This document shows positions 26,672-35,791 of a stretch of DNA of 54,043 nucleotides, piece after piece. The first letter of the stretch is position 1. Each line of letters begins with the position of its first letter. Source of the stretch: an uncultured beta proteobacterium (GTDB taxonomy: Bacteria > Pseudomonadota > Gammaproteobacteria > Burkholderiales > Burkholderiaceae_C); NCBI GenBank assembly GCA_903938815.1, contig CAJAES010000062.1, positions 1-54,043 on the forward strand. The letters run 5' to 3'. The notes under the pieces are model-generated. The model was not told where the DNA came from, searched no databases, and saw only the letters and a list, made by a program, of their open reading frames with translations. The position numbers and the translations under genes were made by a program.

Positions 26672-27394
26672 TCATCCGCCCGAGATCAGACGGATGGCCG
26701 GCATCACGCGCTCCGACTCGCTGCGCCGCTCGAGCGCCAGGCGCATGTTCATCTGCGCCACCTCGGTGTGTTCCACGGCCAGCGATTGCGCGCGCGCGCC
26801 CTCGTGGCGCCTGAAGGCGTCCACCAGCATGTGGTGCTGGCGGTGTGCATACAGCATCCAGTCGCGGTCGATGGCCACCGGGCCCTGCATCGGCAGCATG
26901 GCCGAGGCCGGCGCGAAGGGCAGCTTGTCGTTGGCTGCCATCGCGCGCTGCAGCGCGTGGTTCCCGCAGGCCTCGAGGATCAGCGCGTGGAAACGGTCGT
27001 TGATGGCCGCGTAGCTGGCGTAGTCGTCCATCGTCAGCGGGTTGGCGGCCAGTGCAGCGTCGCCCTCGTCCAGGCAAGCCTGCAGGTCGAGCGCCAGCTG
27101 GCGGTTCAGGCCGTGCTCGGCCACCAGCCGGGCCGCCATGCCTTCCAGGTGGCCGCGCACGGCGATGGCGTCGGCCACCTCGCGCGGCGTGAACTGGCGC
27201 ACCACGAAGCCGCCCGTCTCGTTGGTCCTGACCAGGCCCTCCTGCTCCAGGATGCCCAGCGCGGCGCGCACCGGTGTGCGCGAGGCGCCCAGCTGCTCGG
27301 CCAGCTGCTGCTCGGCCAGGCGCTGGCCGGGTTCGAATTCACCGCGCAGGATCAGCTCGCGCAGGTGGAGCAAGACGGTTTGTTGCAGGCCCAT
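26672..27394 (-). CDS. GntR-family (FadR/FCD) transcriptional regulator
   Basis: This 240-residue regulator has an N-terminal GntR winged helix (LRELILRGEFEPGQRLAEQQ and GASRTPVRAALGILEQEGLV). It has a C-terminal all-helical FCD ligand domain with metal-binding-type residues (ND.FH, H in RQHHMLVDA). ATG 27394 gives the standard start; ATG 27445 would add 17 non-conserved residues. It diverges from the Rieske/GS/ABC operon and so probably represses it until a carboxylate inducer binds. Confidence 0.9.
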   Translation of the reverse strand: MGLQQTVLLHLRELILRGEFEPGQRLAEQQLAEQLGASRTPVRAALGILEQEGLVRTNETGGFVVRQFTPREVADAIAVRGHLEGMAARLVAEHGLNRQLALDLQACLDEGDAALAANPLTMDDYASYAAINDRFHALILEACGNHALQRAMAANDKLPFAPASAMLPMQGPVAIDRDWMLYAHRQHHMLVDAFRRHEGARAQSLAVEHTEVAQMNMRLALERRSESERVMPAIRLISGG

Positions 27395-27472
27395 GTTGGT
27401 TACTGTATCCTGAACTATGAAAATGGTATGCAGCTTTCGATTCACGTCAAATCTGCATCACAGGAGCCCGCA
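27395..27472. promoter_or_regulatory. divergent GntR/Rieske control region
   Basis: This 78-bp AT-richer gap contains half-site-like GTATCC (27405-27410) and GGTATGC (27425-27431), reminiscent of the GGTAT half of FCD-GntR operators. CAGGAG (27461-27466) is the ribosome binding site of the Rieske gene. Operator assignment is tentative. Confidence 0.35.
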
Positions 27473-28852
27473 ATGAAGACCGAACAGAACGCACTTCTAA
27501 CCCAGATCGGGCCGGGCTCGCCTTGTGGCGCGGTGCTTCGAAGCTACTGGCAGCCCGTGGCCCTGGTCGATGAGTTCGACCCGGCGCTCGAGCCTCGCAT
27601 GACCACGCGCCCCATGAAGGCCGTCCGCGTGCTGGGCCAGGACCTGATCCTCTTCAAGGACGATCAGGCCCGCTGGGGCCTGCTGGACCGCGACTGCCCG
27701 CACCGCGGCGCCGATCTCGCCTTTGGCCGGCACGAGGGCGACGGCGTTCGATGCCCCTTCCACGGCTGGAAGTTCGACGCCACCGGCCGTTGCATGGAGA
27801 CCCCGGCCGAGCCGGAAGGCAGCAAGCTCTGCGAGCGCGTACAGCAGCGCAGCTACCCCGTCGTCGAGCGCAGCGGCGTGCTGTTCGCGTGGCTGGGCGA
27901 GCCCGGCGCCGAGCCGCCGTTCCCGATGTTCGATTGCTTCGCGGCGCCCGGCACGCACGTCTTCGCCTTCAAGGGCATGTGGAAGTGCAACTGGCTGCAG
28001 GCGTTCGAGGTCGGCATCGACCCGGCGCACACGTCATTCCTGCACCGCTTCCTGAACGACGCCTCGCTCGACGACGTGGGCAGCAACGATGCGGGCCGTC
28101 AGTTCCGCAGCGCCAGCGCGGGCCAGGTTCACGGCGAGCGCTGGCCGATGACGCGCATCATGCGCGAGTTCCATCGCCCGGACATCAGCTTCGAGGCGCG
28201 CCCCTGGGGCTTCCAGCTCACCACGCTGCGGCCGATGACGGAAGAGCTGACGCATGTCCGCGTCACGCACGAGATCTTCCCGAGCACCTTCGTGATCCCG
28301 CTGTCCGAGACGCTCACCATCACGCAGATGCACGTGCCGATCGACGACACGCACACGTACTGGTATTCCTTTTTCACCAGCTTCGACGGCCCGGTGAACA
28401 AGCAGGCCATGCGTGATCAGCGCACCCAGTTCATCCCGCCGCCGCTGTACATCCCGAAGGCCGGCCGCGACAACGACTGGGGCTTCAACGACGAGGAGCA
28501 GCGCACCACCACCTATCTCGGCATGGGCGAGGAAGACATCAACGTGCACGACCAGTGGGCCGTGGAGAGCATGGGCCCCATCCAGGACCGCACGCGCGAG
28601 CACCTGGGCACCACGGACAAGGTCATCATGGCCAACCGGCGCCTGCTGCTGCAGGCCATCGAGCGCGTGCAGGCCGGCCAGCCCGCGCCCGGCGTGGCCG
28701 ATTCCGCGCTGGCCTCGCAGATGCGGGGTCCGGACACCGTGGACGGCATCGCGCCGGCGGGCACCTGGGGCACCTGGTGGAAGGATCAGGCCCAGGCCAA
28801 GCGCGACGGCGCCCCCTGGACGGACAAGCAGCCGCAGAAGCAGCCTGCATGA
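27473..28852 (+). CDS. Rieske non-heme iron oxygenase, alpha (terminal) subunit
   Basis: This 459-residue protein has an N-terminal Rieske domain with Cys75-x-His77 (CPHRGADLAFG) and Cys94-x2-His97 (CPFHGWKF). The catalytic domain carries the mononuclear iron motif GIDPAHTSFLHRF (bridging Asp and two His). The N-terminus (LLTQIGPGSPCG, then YWQPVALVDE) is typical of the phthalate 4,5-dioxygenase/vanillate demethylase group, which works without a beta subunit. Electrons could come from the ferredoxin two genes downstream; no dedicated reductase is in the operon. ATG 27473 has CAGGAG six bases upstream. Expected chemistry is ring dihydroxylation or oxidative N- or O-demethylation. Confidence 0.92.
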   Translation: MKTEQNALLTQIGPGSPCGAVLRSYWQPVALVDEFDPALEPRMTTRPMKAVRVLGQDLILFKDDQARWGLLDRDCPHRGADLAFGRHEGDGVRCPFHGWKFDATGRCMETPAEPEGSKLCERVQQRSYPVVERSGVLFAWLGEPGAEPPFPMFDCFAAPGTHVFAFKGMWKCNWLQAFEVGIDPAHTSFLHRFLNDASLDDVGSNDAGRQFRSASAGQVHGERWPMTRIMREFHRPDISFEARPWGFQLTTLRPMTEELTHVRVTHEIFPSTFVIPLSETLTITQMHVPIDDTHTYWYSFFTSFDGPVNKQAMRDQRTQFIPPPLYIPKAGRDNDWGFNDEEQRTTTYLGMGEEDINVHDQWAVESMGPIQDRTREHLGTTDKVIMANRRLLLQAIERVQAGQPAPGVADSALASQMRGPDTVDGIAPAGTWGTWWKDQAQAKRDGAPWTDKQPQKQPA

Positions 28853-30327
28853 TGAGTTTCGCCTCGCGATGCGGGGTGCACGACGACGCGCGCGAGCGCG
28901 CCGTCCAGGACACCTGCGCCCGCATCCGCGCCAGCGGCGTCGAATTGGTGCGCGTGACCTGGTGCGACCTGCACGGTGTCTCGCGCAGCAAGGCGCTGGT
29001 GGCGTCGGCGGTGGAGAGCGCCCTGCGCTCGGGCATCGGCATGGTCAGCACGCTGATGCTCAAGGACATTTCCGGGCGTACCGTCTACCCGGTCTTCGAG
29101 CCCGGCGGCACCGACGGCCTGCCCGGCTTCGGGCAGGCGAACAACCTCGTCCTGCTGCCCGATCCGGAGAGCTTCCAGCAGTTGCCCTGGGCCGAATCCA
29201 CCGGCTGGCTGCGGGCGCAGCCCTGGTTCGCCAACGGGCAGCCAGTCGAGCTGGATGCGCGGCGGGTGCTGCAGCGCGCGCTGCAGAAACTGCGTGCGCG
29301 CGGGCTCGAGATGCGTTGCGGCCTGGAGGTGGAGTTCCACATCTACCGCATCGACGAAGCAGCCCCGCGCATGGACCCCGACAGCAACGCGCCCTACGGC
29401 GGGCCCGCGAAGCTGAGCCTCGTGCACCCGGGTGCGAACCTGCTCAGCGAGGCCTGGTACGACCAGGCCGAGGCCCCGATGCGCATCGTGCAGCGCACGG
29501 CGCAGGCGCTCGGCATGCCCCTGCTGTCGCTGGAAGCCGAGATGGGCCCCAGCCAGGTCGAGGCCGTCTTCGATGTGACGGACGCCCTGACCGCCGCGGA
29601 CAACATGGCGCTGTTCCGCACTGCCGTGAAGATGGCCCTGCTGCGGGCGGGCTACCACGCCACCTTCATGTGCAGGCCGCCGTTCCCCAACATCATGTCC
29701 AGCGGATGGCACCTGCACCAGTCGCTCGTGAGCCTGGAGGACGGCCGCAACCTGTTCGTCCGCGCCAGCCCGGCGCCCGGCAGCCGGCCCAGCGATGCCG
29801 GGCACACTCTGTCGGACGAGGGCGAGCACTACCTGGCCGGGCTGCTGCACCACGCGCTTGGCGCCACGGTGTTCTGCACGCCTACCGCGAACGGTTTCGG
29901 CCGCTTCCGGCCCAATGCGCTGGCGCCGCAGTCGGTGCTCTGGGGCCGTGACAGCCGCGGCGCCATGCTGCGCGTCATCGGCGAGTGCGGCGACAGGAAC
30001 ACCCGCATCGAGAACCGCATCGGCGAGCCCGCGGCCAACCCCTACCTTTATCTGGCCTCGCAGGTCTACGCGGGCCTGGACGGCATGAAGCGCGAGCTGA
30101 AGGCGCCCCCCGCCACCGATTCCCCGTACGGCGCCGGCGCCACGAGCCTGCCCACGTCGCTCGGCGACGCGCTGAAGGCGCTGCAGGCCGACCCGGTGCT
30201 GACCAGCGGGTTCGGGCAGGCCTTCATCGACTACTACGTCAAGATCAAGGATTCCGAGTTGCGGCGCTTCGATGCGGCCGAGGACAAGGACGATTTCCAC
30301 CGCACTGAATACTTCGGCCGAATCTGA
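28849..30327 (+). CDS. glutamine synthetase-like ligase (gamma-glutamyl-amine type)
   Basis: This 492-residue GS-fold enzyme overlaps the Rieske stop by ATGA. The N-terminal beta-grasp half contains VTWCDLHGVSRSK. Catalytic blocks follow: CGLEVEFHIY (metal Glu), EMGPSQVEAVFD, SGWHLHQSL (ammonium/ATP site) and RIENRIGEPAANPYLYLAS. The divergence from housekeeping GlnA and the operon context suggest that it joins glutamate to an amine, as gamma-glutamylanilide synthase does in aniline degradation or as glutamylpolyamine synthetases do. Glutamylation would activate or detoxify an amine before or after oxygenation. The substrate is inferred only from neighbours. Confidence 0.9.
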   Translation: MMSFASRCGVHDDARERAVQDTCARIRASGVELVRVTWCDLHGVSRSKALVASAVESALRSGIGMVSTLMLKDISGRTVYPVFEPGGTDGLPGFGQANNLVLLPDPESFQQLPWAESTGWLRAQPWFANGQPVELDARRVLQRALQKLRARGLEMRCGLEVEFHIYRIDEAAPRMDPDSNAPYGGPAKLSLVHPGANLLSEAWYDQAEAPMRIVQRTAQALGMPLLSLEAEMGPSQVEAVFDVTDALTAADNMALFRTAVKMALLRAGYHATFMCRPPFPNIMSSGWHLHQSLVSLEDGRNLFVRASPAPGSRPSDAGHTLSDEGEHYLAGLLHHALGATVFCTPTANGFGRFRPNALAPQSVLWGRDSRGAMLRVIGECGDRNTRIENRIGEPAANPYLYLASQVYAGLDGMKRELKAPPATDSPYGAGATSLPTSLGDALKALQADPVLTSGFGQAFIDYYVKIKDSELRRFDAAEDKDDFHRTEYFGRI

Positions 30328-30662
30328 TGATCACCATCACGCTGGTCTCGACCCGCCCCGACGCAAGCACCACCGAGCAGGTGATCCAGGCCAAGACCGG
30401 CATCAGCCTGATGCACGCGGCCGTGGGTGCGCACGTGACGGGCATCGCCGCCGATTGCGGGGGCCTGCTCACCTGCGCCACCTGCCATGTCTACGTGCGC
30501 CAGCCGTGGCTCGGCCAGTTGCCGCCGGCCGACGCCGACGAGACCGGCATGCTCGCCTTCACGGCGTCGGAGTGCCGCCCCGAAAGCCGGCTCAGCTGCC
30601 AGGTGATGCTGACCGACGCACTCGACGGCCTCACCGTCGACCTGCCGCGCACGCAGTACTGA
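30327..30662 (+). CDS. 2Fe-2S ferredoxin, adrenodoxin type
   Basis: This 111-residue ferredoxin has its cluster ligands at C44-x5-C50-x2-C53 and C91 (DCGGLLTCATCHVYV and RLSCQ). It is slightly unusual in having GGLLTC where GGxCSC-like spacing is more common. It overlaps the GS stop by one base. It would carry single electrons to the Rieske oxygenase; the reductase must come from elsewhere, for example another locus. Confidence 0.92.
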   Translation: MITITLVSTRPDASTTEQVIQAKTGISLMHAAVGAHVTGIAADCGGLLTCATCHVYVRQPWLGQLPPADADETGMLAFTASECRPESRLSCQVMLTDALDGLTVDLPRTQY

Positions 30663-30676
30663 AGCGCAGCCACTCC

Positions 30677-31570
30677 ATGACCGACCACGACACCGCCGCC
30701 GGCGCGGCACCGAAGCCTTACCTGCAGCTGCAGGGCGTGCGCAAGAGCTTCGGCGTCGGCGGCGCGAGCACGCTGGCCCTGGCGCACGTGGATCTGTCGG
30801 TGCGCGAAGGCGAGTTCCTGGCCATCGTCGGGCCTTCGGGCTGCGGCAAGTCCACGCTGCTCCAGATCGCCGCCGGCCTGATGCCGCCTTCGGCGGGCCA
30901 CGTGCGCTTCGACGGGCGTGCGGTCACCGCACCGCCCGAAGGCATCGTCTACCTGTTCCAGCAGTACGGCAAGTCGCTGTTCCCGTGGCGCACCGTGCTG
31001 CAGAACGTGTCCTTCGCCACCGAGAACCGCCCGGGCATGACCCGCGATCAGCGCCACGCACACAGCATGAAGCACGTGGCGATGGTGGGCCTGGAAGGCT
31101 TTGCGAACCACTACCCGTGGCAGCTGTCCGGCGGCATGCAGCAGCGCGTGACCATCGCGCGCGCGCTCGCAGCCGAGCCCCGCGTGCTGCTGATGGACGA
31201 GCCCTTCAGTTCGGTCGATGCGCTCACGCGGCTCGAACTGCACGCGATGGTGCTCGACCTCTGGGAAAAGCATCGCTTCACGGCCGTGCTCGTGACGCAC
31301 GATGTCGATGAGGCTGTCTTCCTGGCCGACCGCATCGCGGTGCTGTCGGGCCGGCCCTCGACCGTGGTGGGCGTGCTCGACACCGAGCTGCCGCGGCCCC
31401 GTGACAGCATCACCACGAAGGAACTTCCGCGCTTCCTGGAGCTGCGGCACGAACTGCTCTCGCGCTTGCTGGGCCGCCCGACCGGTGCGATCCCGGGTTC
31501 GGTCTCAGGTGAGATCCCGGGTGCGGTCCCGGGCGCCATCCCCGGCACGCTCCCCGCCGCTGCGCCATGA
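30677..31570 (+). CDS. ABC transporter ATP-binding protein (nitrate/taurine type)
   Basis: This 297-residue ATPase has Walker A GPSGCGKST, Q-loop YLFQQYGKSLFPW, signature LSGGMQQR, Walker B LLMDEPFSSVDA and the H-loop THDVDEAV. It powers import with the permeases and binding protein encoded downstream. ATG 30677 is used because the long upstream frame overlaps the ferredoxin. The last 25 residues are six tetrapeptide units (GAIP-like), absent from ordinary family members and encoded by a 12-bp minisatellite. The gene ends in an ATGA overlap with the permease. Confidence 0.92.
   Translation: MTDHDTAAGAAPKPYLQLQGVRKSFGVGGASTLALAHVDLSVREGEFLAIVGPSGCGKSTLLQIAAGLMPPSAGHVRFDGRAVTAPPEGIVYLFQQYGKSLFPWRTVLQNVSFATENRPGMTRDQRHAHSMKHVAMVGLEGFANHYPWQLSGGMQQRVTIARALAAEPRVLLMDEPFSSVDALTRLELHAMVLDLWEKHRFTAVLVTHDVDEAVFLADRIAVLSGRPSTVVGVLDTELPRPRDSITTKELPRFLELRHELLSRLLGRPTGAIPGSVSGEIPGAVPGAIPGTLPAAAP
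31484..31555. repeat. 12-bp tandem repeat x6 at the 3' end of the ABC ATPase gene
   Basis: Six degenerate units of GGTGCGATCCCG-like sequence encode GAIP, GSVS, GEIP, GAVP, GAIP and GTLP. All are in frame, just before the stop. Confidence 0.9.
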
Positions 31571-32346
31571 GCCCCGCCGCACACCGCCGCCTGCTCGAGC
31601 GCGCGCTCGGGGCGCTGACCATCGTGGCGCTGCTCGTGCTCGTGGAAGTGCTGGTGCGCACGGGCGTGCTCAAGCGGGCCTTGATCCCGCCGCCGTCGGT
31701 CGTGGCGGAAACGCTCGCCGGCATCCTGGCCAGCGGCAAGGCGCTGGCGCCGCTGGGTGAAACGCTCACCATCTTCTGCCTGGCCTATGCCACGGCCTGC
31801 GCGCTGGCGGTGGGCCTGGGCCTGCTGATGGGCCGGTTCCGCCCGGTGCATGACCTCTTCGAGCCGCTGGTCGAGTTCCTGCGCCCGCTGCCCAAGCCCG
31901 CGCTGCTGCCGCCGCTGATCCTGTTCCTGGGCATCGGCGACGCCATGAAGCTCACCATCATCGGCCTCGGCGTCTTCTTTCCGGTGCTCATCAACACCGT
32001 GCAGGGCGTGCGCGGCACCGACCCCGTGATGATCGACGTGGCGCGCACCTTCGGGCACCGGCCGCGCAACCTGATGTTCAAGGTCATCCTGCCGTCGGCG
32101 CTGCCGATGATCCTGTCGGGCATGCGCGTGAGCCTGGGCCTGGGCCTCATCCTCGTGGTCATCGCCGAGATGCTGGCCGGCACCGGCGGCGTCGGCTACC
32201 TCATCCTGGACATGCAGCGCTCGTTCAAGGTGCCGCAGATGTACGCCTGGATCGTGATCCTGGCCGTTCTGGGCTATGCGCTGAATGCAGCGTTCGTGTT
32301 CGCCGAGAGGCGTGTCATTCACTGGTCGTTCGTCGATGCCCGCTAG
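31567..32346 (+). CDS. ABC transporter permease (nitrate/taurine type), first copy
   Basis: This 259-residue inner-membrane permease has six hydrophobic segments and the coupling (EAA) loop around VARTFGHRPRNLMFKVILPS. It pairs with the ATPase just upstream, overlapping it by four bases. A second permease of the same family, clearly related (shared FFPVLINT, DVARTF, LPxxLPxILxGMRVSL), lies at 34977-35765. The channel may therefore be a heterodimer, or one copy may have been recruited later with the amidohydrolase. Confidence 0.92.
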   Translation: MSPAAHRRLLERALGALTIVALLVLVEVLVRTGVLKRALIPPPSVVAETLAGILASGKALAPLGETLTIFCLAYATACALAVGLGLLMGRFRPVHDLFEPLVEFLRPLPKPALLPPLILFLGIGDAMKLTIIGLGVFFPVLINTVQGVRGTDPVMIDVARTFGHRPRNLMFKVILPSALPMILSGMRVSLGLGLILVVIAEMLAGTGGVGYLILDMQRSFKVPQMYAWIVILAVLGYALNAAFVFAERRVIHWSFVDAR

Positions 32347-32401
32347 GCCCGCCCACGGGGCCGCGCGAGTGTCAGTCTCACCCACCGAAGGAGTCGCCAC
32401 C

Positions 32402-33379
32402 ATGATCCATTCCCGCATCCAGCTGCTGCTGGGCGCAGCCGCCACCGCGCTGCTGATGTTCACCTCGTCGGCCTTCGCGCAGGCGCAGCCCGTCAAGCTG
32501 CGCGTGAGCACCATTCCCATCATCGACACGGCCCCGCTGCAGGTGGGCATCGCCAAAGGCTTCTTCGCCGACGAAGGCCTGGCCATCGACACCACGCCCA
32601 CCGCCGGTGGCGCGGCGGGCCTGCCTGCGCTGGCCGCTGGGCAGGTGCAGATCACCTTCAGCAACATCATCTCCATCGTGCTCGGCGCCAAGCAGGGCCT
32701 GGGCTTCGAGATCATCACCGCCGGCAGCAACACTGGCGCCACCGTGCCCGACCTCGCCGGCCTGGTGGCCAAGAAGGGCAGCACCCTGAAGACCGGCAAG
32801 GACTTCGAGGGCAAGCGCATCGCGGTCAACACGCGCAACAACATCATCTGGCTGTACGCGCGCGCCTGGGTCAAGGCCACCGGCGGCGACCCGGACAAGG
32901 TCACCTATCTGGAAGTGCCGTTCCCGCAGATGATCGACGCCGTCAAGGGCGACCGCGTCGACGCCGCCTTCGTGGTGGAGCCGTTCCTGTCGGCAGGTGT
33001 CGGCTCCGACGCCGTGCAGATGGTCGCCTGGCCGTACAACACCGTGCAAAAGCGCGTCCCGGTCGCGCAGTACGCGGCTTCCAAGGAATTCATCCGCCAG
33101 AACCCCGATGTCATCGACCGCTTCGCACGCGCCTACTACAAGTCCGTCGACTGGACGAACCAGAACCAGGGCTCCGAGGAGTGGACGAAGATCGTCTCCG
33201 CCTACACCCGCCTGGCGCCCGAGCAGATCAAGAAGCTGGCCCTGCCGCCGTTCGAGAAGTCGGTGGACGCTGCAGGCATCGACGCCGTGGTCGACCTGAT
33301 GCGCAAGAACGGCATGCTCGAAGGCGCCTTCGACGCCAAGGCGCTGCTGTACCGCACCGCCACGCAGGCACCGCGCTGA
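32402..33379 (+). CDS. ABC transporter substrate-binding protein (NMT1/TauA-like)
   Basis: This 325-residue periplasmic protein has a Sec signal of about 26 residues (cleavage after AFA, before QA). The mature domain follows the SsuA/TauA/THI5 pattern: LQVGIAKGFFADEGLAI, IIWLYARAWVKATGG and DRVDAAFVVEPF. These receptors bind sulfonates, nitrate, pyrimidines and small aromatic or amine compounds. ATG 32402 follows AAGGAG. The ligand should be the substrate of the enzymes in this operon. Confidence 0.92.
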   Translation: MIHSRIQLLLGAAATALLMFTSSAFAQAQPVKLRVSTIPIIDTAPLQVGIAKGFFADEGLAIDTTPTAGGAAGLPALAAGQVQITFSNIISIVLGAKQGLGFEIITAGSNTGATVPDLAGLVAKKGSTLKTGKDFEGKRIAVNTRNNIIWLYARAWVKATGGDPDKVTYLEVPFPQMIDAVKGDRVDAAFVVEPFLSAGVGSDAVQMVAWPYNTVQKRVPVAQYAASKEFIRQNPDVIDRFARAYYKSVDWTNQNQGSEEWTKIVSAYTRLAPEQIKKLALPPFEKSVDAAGIDAVVDLMRKNGMLEGAFDAKALLYRTATQAPR

Positions 33380-33382
33380 GCC

Positions 33383-34987
33383 ATGGCCAGCATCGTCCGG
33401 GGGAACATCGTCACGATGGACCCCGAGCAGCCCCGCGCCGAGGCGATGGCGGTCCGCGAGGGCCGCATCCTGGCGGTGGGCACGCTCGCGGAAGCCCGGC
33501 AGGCGGCGGGCCCGGGCGCGCGTGAGCTGGGTTTCGGCCGGGGCGCGATCGTGCCCGGGCTGATCGACACCCACAACCACATGCACTGGACCGGCATCCA
33601 GGCCTGCCTGGTCGACCTGGGGCCGGCGCGCTGCATCCTCGACATCCAGCGCGCCATCAAGGACTACGCCGACGCCAACCCGCAGGTCGCCTGGATTGCC
33701 AGCGGCACGGGCTGGCACGTGGCCAACCTGGCCGAGCAGCGCTACCCCACGCGGCAGGAGATCGACGCCGTCTGCCCGGACCGCCCGGTGTACCTGCCGC
33801 GCGTGGGCCATGCGGCCGTGGCCAACAGCCTGGCCCTACGCCTGGCCGGCATCGACGCCAGCACACCCGACCCCGTGGGCGGCAAGATCGAGCGCGACGC
33901 CCACGGCCAGCCCAACGGCGTGCTCATGGAGCCGCCGGCCTTCGAGCCCGTGGCCCGCCTGGTGCCGCCACCCACGGTGGCGCAGCAGTTGCAGGCCCTG
34001 CGCGATGTGCAGCGGGCGTACCACGCCGCCGGGCTGACGGGCATCATGGACCCGGGCGTGCCGCCCGAGCTGATGTCCATCTACCAGCAGCTGTGGACGC
34101 GCGGCGAACTCAGCATGCGCTCGGTGCTGATGCCGCTGGCCGACGCCAGCCGCCCGCTGCAGGACACGCTGGACCACATCGCCGGCATGGGCGTGCACAG
34201 CGGCTTCGGCGATGCCACGCTGAAGATCGGCGGCATCAAGATGTTTCTCGACGGGGGTGCCTCGCTCGGCACCGCGCTGATGCGCGAGCCGTACCCGGAC
34301 GAGCGCTGCAATTGCGGCATCCAGGTCACGCCCACGGAGTCGTTTCGCGCCATCGCGCGGCAGTGCGCCCGGCTCGGGTGGTCGCTGGGCGTGCACGTGG
34401 TGGGCGGGCGCGCCATCGACATCGCGCTGGAGGTCTTCGCGGAAATCGACCGAGAGTTCCCCATCCGCGACCTGCGCTGGTGCCTCATCCACGCTTACCT
34501 GTGGCCGGACGACAGGAACATCCGGGAGGCCGCGCGAATGGGCGTGGACGTGGCCACGCAGTGCTCCATGCAGTACACCTTCGGCCCGCTGCTGGTGAAG
34601 CGCTTCGGCGTCGCGATGATGGCCACGGCCACGCCGGTGCGCAGCTGGCTCGACGGCGGCGTGCGCGTCGGCGGCGGCTCCGATTCCCCGATCACGCCGT
34701 ACGCGCCGCTGCTCGGGCTGTGGCAGGCCCGCACGCGCCGCATCGCCGGCACCGACGAGCCCATCGGCCGCCTGCAGGCCGTGAGCGGCGAAGAGGCCCT
34801 GGCCATGTACACACGCGATGCCGCCTACCTGTGCTTCTCGGAGCGCGAGCGCGGCGTGCTGCGCCCGGGCCTGCTGGCCGACTGGACGGCGCTGGCCGTG
34901 GACCCCGTGGCCTGCGACGCCGAAGAACTGCGCGACGCCGGCGTGCTGGCCACTGCGGTGGGTGGGGAGCTCGTGCATGGCGGCTGA
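33383..34987 (+). CDS. amidohydrolase-superfamily enzyme, YtcJ-like
   Basis: This 534-residue metal-dependent hydrolase carries the HxH ligand motif in GLIDTHNHMHW (about residues 58-68). Later it has IGGIKMFLDGGAS, HVVGGRAIDIA, WCLIHAYLW and the GGGSDSPITPYAPL metal Asp block. The family cleaves amides, ureas or ring C-N bonds. In this operon it could hydrolyse an amide or imide, for instance a gamma-glutamyl amide or a ring-cleavage product. It starts three bases after the binding-protein stop and overlaps the second permease by 11 bp. Confidence 0.88.
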   Translation: MASIVRGNIVTMDPEQPRAEAMAVREGRILAVGTLAEARQAAGPGARELGFGRGAIVPGLIDTHNHMHWTGIQACLVDLGPARCILDIQRAIKDYADANPQVAWIASGTGWHVANLAEQRYPTRQEIDAVCPDRPVYLPRVGHAAVANSLALRLAGIDASTPDPVGGKIERDAHGQPNGVLMEPPAFEPVARLVPPPTVAQQLQALRDVQRAYHAAGLTGIMDPGVPPELMSIYQQLWTRGELSMRSVLMPLADASRPLQDTLDHIAGMGVHSGFGDATLKIGGIKMFLDGGASLGTALMREPYPDERCNCGIQVTPTESFRAIARQCARLGWSLGVHVVGGRAIDIALEVFAEIDREFPIRDLRWCLIHAYLWPDDRNIREAARMGVDVATQCSMQYTFGPLLVKRFGVAMMATATPVRSWLDGGVRVGGGSDSPITPYAPLLGLWQARTRRIAGTDEPIGRLQAVSGEEALAMYTRDAAYLCFSERERGVLRPGLLADWTALAVDPVACDAEELRDAGVLATAVGGELVHGG

Positions 34988-35765
34988 CCTGGCTGAATCG
35001 GCCGACTCCCGGCCGCGCCGCTCCACGCGGTACACCGGCTTCGTGCTGCTGTTCGGCCTGTTGCTGCTGTGGGAGTGGTCGGCGCGCTCCTGGGTGTCCA
35101 GCACCAACTGGCCGCCCGTGACCGAGATCGTGCGCTCGGGCTTCGGCAGCATGGCCTCGGGCGAGCTGCCCCAGGCCTTCGGGTCGAGCCTGTCGCGCAT
35201 GCTGGCCGGCTACGGTATCGGCACCGTGCTGGCCATCGCCATCGGGCTGCTGATGGCGGGCTTCAGCTGGGTGCGGGCGGCGCTGGAGCCGCTGTTCGAG
35301 TTGCTGCGGCCCATTCCCATCCCGGCCATCGTGCCGCCGCTGATCCTGATCCTGGGCATCGACGACGCGATGAAGATCTTCGTCGTGACGTTCTCGGTGT
35401 TCTTCCCCGTGCTCATCAACACCATCGCCGGCGTGCGCTCGGTCGACCCGATCGCGCACGACGTGGCGCGCACCTTCCAGATGGGCCGCGTGGCCACGGT
35501 GTTCAAGGTGGTGCTGCCGGCCAGCCTGCCGTACATCCTGGCGGGCATGCGCGTGAGCCTGGCGCTGGCGCTCATCGTCACCGTGGTGGCCGAGATGATC
35601 GCCGGCTCCGAGGGCATTGGCTACTACCTGGTGACGATGCAGTACGCCATGCGGGCCGGCGACATGTATGCGTCGATCTTCCTGCTGGCGGCCACGGGCT
35701 ACGGGCTCAACCGCGGCATCCTGGCCGTGGAGCACAGGCTGCTGCACTGGTTCCACCGCGGCTGA
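34977..35765 (+). CDS. ABC transporter permease (nitrate/taurine type), second copy
   Basis: This 262-residue permease has six membrane segments and a coupling loop HDVARTFQMGRVATVFKVVL. It is a paralogue of the permease at 31567-32346. ATG 34977 lies inside the end of the amidohydrolase gene. Having two permeases and one ATPase gene in one operon suggests a heterodimeric channel. Confidence 0.92.
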   Translation: MAADLAESADSRPRRSTRYTGFVLLFGLLLLWEWSARSWVSSTNWPPVTEIVRSGFGSMASGELPQAFGSSLSRMLAGYGIGTVLAIAIGLLMAGFSWVRAALEPLFELLRPIPIPAIVPPLILILGIDDAMKIFVVTFSVFFPVLINTIAGVRSVDPIAHDVARTFQMGRVATVFKVVLPASLPYILAGMRVSLALALIVTVVAEMIAGSEGIGYYLVTMQYAMRAGDMYASIFLLAATGYGLNRGILAVEHRLLHWFHRG

Positions 35766-35791
35766 GCGCGCCGCACCACAGGAGACGGGCC